64,000 bases of DNA from Runella sp. SP2 (GTDB lineage: Bacteria > Bacteroidota > Bacteroidia > Cytophagales > Spirosomataceae). Location of the stretch: assembly GCF_003711225.1 (NCBI RefSeq), contig NZ_CP031030.1, forward strand, positions 2,542,001 to 2,606,000, given 5' to 3'. Made by a program: the position numbers and the translations under genes. Positions within the stretch are counted from its first letter, which is position 1. Every line of letters starts with the position of its first letter. Below, one piece after another: positions 57,957 through 64,000 of the stretch. Below the pieces are notes generated by a model that ran no database searches, was not told where the DNA came from, and saw only the letters and a program-made list of their open reading frames with translations.

Positions 57957-59189
57957 ATGACCGAAGCTAACATTGCCAAAAAAAATAGCGGTACTCTGGT
58001 CAAAGACGAACCAATACAGTACGTCAATGAACTGACTACCCTTAACCTTGGCCCTACCCACCCCGCCACACACGGTATTTTCCAAAACGTGTTGACGATG
58101 GATGGTGAAAAAATCATTGCTGGGGAACAAACAGTCGGGTATATCCACCGTGCTTTTGAAAAAATTGCCGAGCGTCGTCCGTTTTACCAAATTACGACCC
58201 TCACCGACCGCATGAACTACTGCTCGTCGCCTATCAATAACATGGGATGGCACATGACGGTAGAAAAACTCCTCGGCGTTGAGGTTCCGAAACGGGCTCA
58301 ATACATCCGTGTTATTATGATGGAATTGGCACGTATTGCTGACCACATCGTTTGTAACGGTATCTTGGGTGTTGACACGGGAGCATTTACGGGCTTTTTG
58401 TATATCTACGAGTACCGTGAAAAAATCTACGAAATTTACGAAGAAATGTGTGGGGCGCGGCTGACAACCAACATGGGGCGCGTTGGTGGAATGGAGCGCG
58501 ATTTGTCGAAAGAAGCCATTCGCAAAATCAATGACTTTTTAACGACTTTTCCTCCTATTTTAAAAGAGTTTGAGCGTCTGTTCAATCGTAACCGTATTTT
58601 TATGGATCGTACAATTGGCGTGGGGGGTATCTCCGCAGAACGTGCGATGAGTTACGGTTTCACAGGGCCCAACCTTCGTGCCGCTGGAGTTGATTATGAT
58701 GTACGCGTCATGAATCCTTATTCTTCTTACGAAGATTTTAAATTTGATATTCCTGTTGGACAGCACGGTGATACTTACGATCGCTTTATGGTTCGTAACG
58801 AAGAAATCTGGCAAAGTTTGAGCATCATTGAACAAGCTTTGAAAAATCTGCCAGAGGGGCCTCATTTTGCTGATGCTCCCGAATACTATTTACCTCCAAA
58901 ACAGGAAGTATATCGAAGCATGGAAGCGCTCATCTATCACTTCAAAATTGTGATGGGTGAAATCGACGCTCCCGTTGGCGAGGTGTATCATGCCGTTGAA
59001 GGCGGAAACGGAGAACTTGGATTCTACTTAATCAGCGATGGTGGACGCACGCCTTACCGTTTGCACTTCCGTCGTCCGTGTTTTATTTATTATCAGGCTT
59101 ATCCTGAAATGTGCGTTGGTAGCACCATCTCAGATGCTATCGTGACCATGAGTAGTCTTAACGTAATTGCAGGTGAGTTGGATGCTTAA
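57957..59189 (+). CDS. nuoD: NADH-quinone oxidoreductase subunit D
   Basis: This 410-aa 49-kDa-type subunit has [53 protein letters not shown] and the C-terminal YGPSVSSVM-equivalent region [20 protein letters not shown] ending with GELDA. It forms the quinone-binding cavity with NuoB. Length is normal. nuoE follows closely (12 bases from the stop to its ATG). Confidence 0.97.
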   Translation: MTEANIAKKNSGTLVKDEPIQYVNELTTLNLGPTHPATHGIFQNVLTMDGEKIIAGEQTVGYIHRAFEKIAERRPFYQITTLTDRMNYCSSPINNMGWHMTVEKLLGVEVPKRAQYIRVIMMELARIADHIVCNGILGVDTGAFTGFLYIYEYREKIYEIYEEMCGARLTTNMGRVGGMERDLSKEAIRKINDFLTTFPPILKEFERLFNRNRIFMDRTIGVGGISAERAMSYGFTGPNLRAAGVDYDVRVMNPYSSYEDFKFDIPVGQHGDTYDRFMVRNEEIWQSLSIIEQALKNLPEGPHFADAPEYYLPPKQEVYRSMEALIYHFKIVMGEIDAPVGEVYHAVEGGNGELGFYLISDGGRTPYRLHFRRPCFIYYQAYPEMCVGSTISDAIVTMSSLNVIAGELDA

Positions 59190-59201
59190 TCGACTTTGAA
59201 A

Positions 59202-59702
59202 ATGACTGAAACTACACATACCGTTGCTTTTACTACCGAGCGTCTAGCCAAAGCCAAAGAAATCATAGCTCGCTATCCAGAAGGTAAACAAAAATCTGCC
59301 CTTTTGCCTTTGCTTCACCTTGCCCAAGAACAATACGGCTGGGTAAGCCCTGAGGTGATGGATTATGTGGCTGGATTACTCAATATTTTGCCCATTGAAG
59401 TTTATGAGGTGGCTTCGTTTTATACCATGTTTCACCTTGACCCCGTTGGCAAACACGTCATTGAGTATTGCCGCACAGGTCCTTGCTGTCTCATGGGCGG
59501 TGAAGATGTTTATGGATACCTCAAAACAAAATTGGGAATTGATACGGGCGAAACCACACCTGATGGTAAATTTACCATCAAAGAAGTGGAATGCTTAGCT
59601 GCCTGCGGTTGGGGGCCTGTCTTCCAAGTTCGTGAAAAATATTACATGAACCTGACCAATGAGAAGATTGACGAAATCATTGACGAATTAAGCAAAGACT
59701 AA
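59202..59702 (+). CDS. nuoE: NADH-quinone oxidoreductase subunit E
   Basis: The ATG at 59202 (MTETTHTVAF) is preferred over a TTG six bases earlier. The 166-aa thioredoxin-like subunit binds the N1a [2Fe-2S] cluster through YCRTGPCCLMGG and CLAACGWGPVFQV. It is part of the NADH-oxidising module with NuoF, encoded 22 bases downstream. Confidence 0.95.
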   Translation: MTETTHTVAFTTERLAKAKEIIARYPEGKQKSALLPLLHLAQEQYGWVSPEVMDYVAGLLNILPIEVYEVASFYTMFHLDPVGKHVIEYCRTGPCCLMGGEDVYGYLKTKLGIDTGETTPDGKFTIKEVECLAACGWGPVFQVREKYYMNLTNEKIDEIIDELSKD

Positions 59703-59724
59703 AAGACATTTCATCGATATTACT

Positions 59725-61065
59725 ATGCCAGTAAAAATTCTTACCGAACACATAAATGTTCCCGGTATCGACACCTTCGAAGTCTATCGTAAGATGGGCG
59801 GTTATACTGCGGTAGAAAAGGCATTGAAAAAAATGACTCCCGACGAAATCGTTGAGGAAGTCAAAAAATCAGGTGTCAGAGGACGCGGTGGAGCAGGTTT
59901 CCCAATGGGAATGAAGTGGAGCTTTTTGGCTAAACCAGAAGGAGTGCCACGCTACTTGGTCTGCAACGCCGATGAGTCAGAACCTGGTACTTTCAAAGAC
60001 CACTACTTAATGAAAAACAACCCTCACTTGTTGATTGAGGGAATGATTGTTTCAAGTTTTGCGCTTGGTGCCAACAAATCCTTCATTTATGTACGTGGTG
60101 AATTGATGTACGTCATTCACATCCTCGAAAGAGCCATTGAAGAAGCAAAAGCTGCGGGCTTTTTAGGGAAAAATATTTTGGGAACTGGCTATGACCTTGA
60201 ATTGGTCGTTCAACCAGGCGGTGGTGCTTACATCTGCGGAGAAGAAACGGCCCTTCTTGAATCATTAGAAGGAAAACGTGGCAATCCGCGCAACAAACCA
60301 CCGTTCCCTGCTGTTAAAGGGCTTTACCAATGCCCCACGGTGGTTAATAACGTGGAATCTATCTCAAATACACCTTGGATTGTCAACAATGGTGGTGAAG
60401 CTTATGCTGCACTTGGGGTAGGTCGTAGCACAGGAACAAAACTTATTTCGGTTTCTGGCCACGTCAACAAACCTGGGGTTTATGAAATTCCATTAGGTAT
60501 TACAGTGGAAGACTTTATCTATGCCGACGAGTGGTGCGGTGGGATTCGCCCTGGTCACCACCTCAAAGCGGTGGTAGCAGGAGGTTCTTCTGTGCCTATT
60601 TTGCCTGCTAACCTTATCCTAACGCTGGCCAATGGAGACAAACGTTTGATGACGTATGAATCATTGTCAGACGGAGGTTTTGCCACAGGTACCATGCTGG
60701 GGTCAGGTGGGTTTATCGTCATGGATGAAACTACTTGTATCGTTCGCAATACCTTGACCTTTGCCCGTTTCTACCATCACGAGTCGTGCGGCCAATGTTC
60801 GCCTTGTCGCGAAGGAACTGGCTGGATGGACAAAGTACTCGACCGCATCGAACACGGCAAAGGAAACATGCGTGACATTGACTTGTTGGTGGACGTAGCC
60901 AAGAAAATTGAAGGAAACACCATCTGTCCATTAGGAGATGCAGCAGCTTGGCCAATAGCGGCGGCAATTCGTCACTTCCGTCATGAATTTGAATGGCACG
61001 TGACCCATCCGCTCGAAGCAACAAAACCCGGTGCAGTGTACCGTGGTGAAATGGAATTAGTTTAA
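59725..61065 (+). CDS. nuoF: NADH-quinone oxidoreductase subunit F
   Basis: This 446-aa flavoprotein has the NADH/FMN-binding motifs [49 protein letters not shown] and the N3 cluster [15 protein letters not shown] with the fourth Cys in [13 protein letters not shown]. It accepts hydride from NADH and passes electrons into the iron-sulfur chain. nuoG begins 35 bases downstream. Confidence 0.97.
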   Translation: MPVKILTEHINVPGIDTFEVYRKMGGYTAVEKALKKMTPDEIVEEVKKSGVRGRGGAGFPMGMKWSFLAKPEGVPRYLVCNADESEPGTFKDHYLMKNNPHLLIEGMIVSSFALGANKSFIYVRGELMYVIHILERAIEEAKAAGFLGKNILGTGYDLELVVQPGGGAYICGEETALLESLEGKRGNPRNKPPFPAVKGLYQCPTVVNNVESISNTPWIVNNGGEAYAALGVGRSTGTKLISVSGHVNKPGVYEIPLGITVEDFIYADEWCGGIRPGHHLKAVVAGGSSVPILPANLILTLANGDKRLMTYESLSDGGFATGTMLGSGGFIVMDETTCIVRNTLTFARFYHHESCGQCSPCREGTGWMDKVLDRIEHGKGNMRDIDLLVDVAKKIEGNTICPLGDAAAWPIAAAIRHFRHEFEWHVTHPLEATKPGAVYRGEMELV

Positions 61066-61100
61066 GAGATTGAAGTTTGATTCTGAACTACGAATAATAC

Positions 61101-62210
61101 ATGGAAACTACTGCACCGCAGTTATTCAAAATAACGTTTGACGGTATCGAAATCGAAGTGCCGCCTGGAACGACCATCATGCAAGCGGCCCGTAAAATCG
61201 CCGAAGCCGATCCTACAAAAATGCACCTTGCTCCGCCAGCTATGTGCTACTATGAGCCATTGAAGGGTTCGGGGGGGAAATGCCGTGCTTGCTTGGTAAA
61301 AGTATCCGCAGGGTCAGCCAAAGACCCGCGCCCTATGCCTAAGTTGGTACCTTCGTGTATTACGGCCGTGCAAGACGGTATGATTGTTGAAAACACGACC
61401 AACGAGGCCGTGGTAGAAACCCGCAAGGGAATCGTGGAGTTTTTGCTCCTCAACCACCCACTCGATTGCCCAGTGTGCGACCAAGCAGGCGAATGTCACC
61501 TTCAAGATTTTGCTTTTGAACATGGCCGTGTTCAGACACGCTACGAAGAAGACCGCCGTACGTTTGAAAAGCAGGACATTGGGCCGTATGTTCAATTACA
61601 CATGACGCGCTGTATTTTGTGCTATCGTTGTGTATTTACTGCTGACCAAATCACCAACAAACGTGTACACGGGGTGATGAACCGTGGCGACCATGCCGAA
61701 ATTAGTACCTACATCGAAAAAGCCATTGATAATGATTTCTCAGGAAACGTTATTGATGTTTGCCCAGTAGGTGCATTGACTGATAAAACCTACCGCTTCA
61801 AAAACCGTGTTTGGTTCACCAAGCCAGTAGATGCACACTGTGATTGTGAAAAATGTAGTGGCAAAGTGACGTTGTGGTACCGTGGAGATGAAGTAATTCG
61901 CGTTACTGCGCGCAAAAACGAATGGGGAGAAGTTAAAGACTTCATTTGTAACACTTGCCGTTTTGAACGTAAAAAGACCAGTGACTGGACCATCGAAGGC
62001 CCAATGAAAGTGGCGCGTTACTCGGTGATTATGGCCAATAAATACCGCGCTGACTTGAAAAAACCTGAATTTGGTTTGAAAGTAGCGGCCTCGCAATACA
62101 AACAAATTGATGATTCTCGCCCGTTTGTCACTGACAACAACACCATTCGGGAACTGAGTAAAGAAAATAACGCGAAAGCCAATCAACGTTCATTGGCCGA
62201 GAACAACTAA
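61101..62210 (+). CDS. nuoG: NADH-quinone oxidoreductase subunit G, short form
   Basis: This 369-aa protein carries the N-terminal part of NuoG only. It has the N1b [2Fe-2S] ferredoxin domain (AMCYYEPLKGSGGKCRACLV), the His/Cys N5 motif (LDCPVCDQAGECHLQDFAFE) and the N4 motif (RCILCYRCVFTADQ … VIDVCPVGALTDKT), then a further 4-Cys region (CDCEKCSG … FICNTC). The large molybdopterin-oxidoreductase-like C-terminal domain of E. coli NuoG (908 aa) is absent. Short NuoG proteins are usual in Bacteroidota, so this is probably native. Confidence 0.93.
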   Translation: METTAPQLFKITFDGIEIEVPPGTTIMQAARKIAEADPTKMHLAPPAMCYYEPLKGSGGKCRACLVKVSAGSAKDPRPMPKLVPSCITAVQDGMIVENTTNEAVVETRKGIVEFLLLNHPLDCPVCDQAGECHLQDFAFEHGRVQTRYEEDRRTFEKQDIGPYVQLHMTRCILCYRCVFTADQITNKRVHGVMNRGDHAEISTYIEKAIDNDFSGNVIDVCPVGALTDKTYRFKNRVWFTKPVDAHCDCEKCSGKVTLWYRGDEVIRVTARKNEWGEVKDFICNTCRFERKKTSDWTIEGPMKVARYSVIMANKYRADLKKPEFGLKVAASQYKQIDDSRPFVTDNNTIRELSKENNAKANQRSLAENN

Positions 62211-62228
62211 AAAACAGTCACTTCGATT

Positions 62229-63332
62229 ATGGCTTTTTCAATAGACGCAGCTTTTATCATCAAGGCAATTATAATATTACTCATTTTTGCCATTACCCTG
62301 TTGATAGCAACTTACTCCACTTATGCAGAACGCAAGGTGGCAGCTTTTATTCAAGACCGTATTGGCCCCGACCGTGCAGGTCCGTTCGGGTTATTGCAAC
62401 CCATCGCTGATGCCGTTAAAATGTTCTTTAAAGAGGATTTCATTCCATCAAATGCCAGCAAATGGCTGTTTATTTTAGGCCCGTGTCTTTCCATGCTTAC
62501 CGCATTAATGACCAGCGCGGTTATTCCGTTTGGTGACAGCATTAAGTACGAAGCCGCCCCTGGTAAGGTTTGGGACGTGGCCGTACAAGCCATCGACGTT
62601 AACATTGGTATTCTTTATGTGTTTGGCGTCGTTTCGCTTGGTGTTTATGGAATCATGGTGGGTGGCTGGGCTTCCAACAATAAATTCTCACTTTTGGGCG
62701 CGATTCGTGCGGCTTCGCAAAACATCAGTTACGAAATCTCAATGGGTTTGGCTATTGTTGCCATTTTGATGATGACAGGGTCACTTTCTATCCGTCATAT
62801 CGTAGAACAACAACACGGCGGAAATTGGAATATTTTCTATCAACCATTGGGTTTTGTTATTTTCATAACATGTGCGTTTGCCGAGTGTAACCGTACTCCT
62901 TTTGACCTTCCAGAGTGCGAAACGGAACTCATTGGTGGTTATCACACTGAGTATAGTTCAATGAAACTAGGCTTCTACCTCTTTGCGGAATACATTAATA
63001 TGTTTGTTTCATCCGCAATGATTGCCAGTCTTTATTTTGGTGGATACAATTACCCAGGTATGGATTGGGTACAAGCTAAATTGATTGCTGCAACGGGAGA
63101 AATTACTGGTCACAACCTTGCTACATTGGTAGGTACGTTGGTTTTCTTTGGTAAATCATTGTTCTTTGTATTCTTCTACATGTGGGTACGTTGGACATTG
63201 CCTCGCTTCCGTTACGACCAACTAATGAACCTTGGCTGGAAAGGACTCATCCCATTGGCCATTGTCAACATCATCTTGACGGGTGGTGCCATTTTGTACT
63301 TGAAACCATTAGTAGTTTCACTTTTGAAATAG
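62229..63332 (+). CDS. nuoH: NADH-quinone oxidoreductase subunit H
   Basis: This 367-aa integral membrane subunit has about nine helices and the ND1/NuoH motifs ERKVAAFIQDRIGPDRAGPF, LLQPIADAVKMFFKEDF, SLLGAIRAASQNISYEISMG and FAECNRTPFDLPECETELIG. It joins the peripheral and membrane arms and lines the quinone channel. The 70-bp gap to nuoI, longer than elsewhere in the operon, holds repeated CTGTAAAC motifs. Confidence 0.96.
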   Translation: MAFSIDAAFIIKAIIILLIFAITLLIATYSTYAERKVAAFIQDRIGPDRAGPFGLLQPIADAVKMFFKEDFIPSNASKWLFILGPCLSMLTALMTSAVIPFGDSIKYEAAPGKVWDVAVQAIDVNIGILYVFGVVSLGVYGIMVGGWASNNKFSLLGAIRAASQNISYEISMGLAIVAILMMTGSLSIRHIVEQQHGGNWNIFYQPLGFVIFITCAFAECNRTPFDLPECETELIGGYHTEYSSMKLGFYLFAEYINMFVSSAMIASLYFGGYNYPGMDWVQAKLIAATGEITGHNLATLVGTLVFFGKSLFFVFFYMWVRWTLPRFRYDQLMNLGWKGLIPLAIVNIILTGGAILYLKPLVVSLLK

Positions 63333-63364
63333 CTTACAAGTGTTACAGCTTACTAATTATCACC

Positions 63365-63394
63365 CTGTAAACTGTAAACTAGGAACTGTAAACC
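63365..63394. repeat. CTGTAAACt repeats between nuoH and nuoI
   Basis: CTGTAAACT occurs at 63365-63373 and 63372-63380 (overlapping), with CTGTAAACC at 63386-63394. A further CTGTAAACT spans the nuoI stop codon (63976-63984). The role is unknown. Confidence 0.45.
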
Positions 63395-63402
63395 TTTGAG
63401 TT

Positions 63403-63981
63403 ATGCAACTTACGAATCGTTCAAAACAAGTTAGTAATAAAGAAATGACTTTTGCAGAGAAGATTTATCTTCCTGCCATTGTCACAGGTCTAGGGATTAC
63501 GATTAAGCACTTTTTCCAGAAAAAAGTAACCATCAAATATCCCGAAGTTAAAAAGAATCTTGGCCCCGTATTTCGCGGGCGTCATGTCCTCAAACGCGAC
63601 GACCAAGGCCGCGAACGCTGTACTGCCTGCGGTTTGTGCGCCGTAGCCTGTCCTGCTGAGGCTATTTCAATGGTGGCTTCAGAACGCCAAAAAGGAGAAG
63701 AAAATCTTTATCGTGAGGAGAAATACGCTGCCGTATATGAAATCAACATGCTACGTTGCATTTTCTGCGGCTTGTGCGAAGAAGCTTGTCCGAAACAAGC
63801 AATTTACCTTCGTCACGATGAGTTTGTGCCCGTATTTACCGAACGTGATCAAGTGATTTGGGGAAAAGACAAGTTGGCCGAAAATATGAACAACCGTTAT
63901 TTGCGCACCGCTTGGACCAAAGAAGAAGCGCACGAACACAACTTGAAAGGTATCGTAGCACAACCAAGAACACAACTGTAA
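63403..63981 (+). CDS. nuoI: NADH-quinone oxidoreductase subunit I
   Basis: This 192-aa protein has two 4Fe-4S ferredoxin motifs for clusters N6a and N6b: CTACGLCAVACPAEAI and CIFCGLCEEACPKQAI, each followed by Cys-Pro. The N-terminal LPAIVTGLGITIKHFFQKKV is an amphipathic membrane-associated segment, and RGRHVLKRDDQGRERC is typical of NuoI. It carries electrons from NuoG towards NuoB. It is the last complete gene of the operon in the window. Confidence 0.96.
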   Translation: MQLTNRSKQVSNKEMTFAEKIYLPAIVTGLGITIKHFFQKKVTIKYPEVKKNLGPVFRGRHVLKRDDQGRERCTACGLCAVACPAEAISMVASERQKGEENLYREEKYAAVYEINMLRCIFCGLCEEACPKQAIYLRHDEFVPVFTERDQVIWGKDKLAENMNNRYLRTAWTKEEAHEHNLKGIVAQPRTQL

Positions 63982-63990
63982 ACTACCTTA

Positions 63991-64000
63991 ATGATGGACT
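63991..64000 (+). CDS. Possible start of the next nuo gene, cut by the window end
   Basis: ATGATGGACT begins nine bases after the nuoI stop and would encode M-M-D. By operon order this would be nuoJ or nuoK, but ten bases cannot show that. Confidence 0.25.

Noticed and set aside
57600-58346. 248-codon leftward frame antisense to nuoC/nuoD
   Set aside because: It spans two highly conserved genes on the other strand and has no independent support.
1-64000. CRISPR arrays, tRNA/rRNA genes, insertion sequences and prophage
   Set aside because: No spaced direct-repeat array, cloverleaf or ribosomal sequence, transposase or phage gene was recognised by reading; a dedicated scan was not possible.

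Overview
The window reads as chromosomal DNA of a Bacteroidota bacterium, most likely a Cytophagales/Spirosomataceae member (Runella-like). The signs are a SusC/SusD pair behind an ECF sigma factor and FecR-type anti-sigma factor, a T9SS-type C-terminal sorting domain, a propeller histidine kinase, a short NuoG, and several promoters with the Bacteroidota -7 box TAnnTTTG. This placement is inferred from gene content. No rRNA, tRNA, CRISPR array, insertion sequence or phage region was recognised.

Layout. 1-12 kb: a cut-off GH106-like glycosidase, a small membrane protein, two NTF2-like secreted paralogues, a two-part outer-membrane barrel, an exported six-hairpin-type protein, a GH78 alpha-L-rhamnosidase, an EthD protein divergent from a LysR regulator, and a two-gene HNH-nuclease module. 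12-22 kb: a metallophosphoesterase, an IorB-like molybdenum hydroxylase next to a large propeller/cytochrome c protein, a small decayed patch (SDR remnant and a Uma2 gene with an early stop), an SDR/cupin pair, a ThuA protein and a DUF6958-like protein. 22-39 kb: an aldarate (sugar diacid) locus with KdgD, GudD, an exported mannonate-dehydratase-like protein, two paralogous GntP permeases, GarD, an ECF sigma-FecR-SusC-SusD operon and a GlcD-type FAD oxidase. 39-52 kb: a TlpA-type thioredoxin, a YbbA/YbbP-like ABC exporter divergent from a TesA-like lipoprotein, a class-III aminotransferase, an acyl-CoA synthetase, an orphan propeller histidine kinase and an LD-carboxypeptidase. 52-64 kb: a stray nuoJ, a small outer-membrane protein, ffh, a T9SS-exported SGNH esterase, and the nuoABCDEFGHI operon running to the window edge.

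How the genes fit together. GudD (glucarate) and GarD (galactarate) give the same product, which KdgD turns into 2,5-dioxopentanoate. Each dehydratase group has its own GntP permease, and the ECF/FecR-controlled SusCD system between them is a candidate outer-membrane importer. The two rhamnosidase-type genes at 314 and 9635 share an unusually exact promoter layout, which suggests one regulon. The nuo operon encodes the peripheral arm and NuoA/H/I of complex I.

The strongest unexplained signals are in the non-coding DNA: the shared rhamnosidase promoter, a LytTR-like 21-bp direct repeat abutting a promoter, C-rich repeats that appear to have entered the garD reading frame, helically phased ATATAAG arrays, and an ffh terminator overlapping the next gene's signal peptide. 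I did not find a clearly new multi-gene system. The closest candidates are the HNH module and the molybdoenzyme/cytochrome pair.
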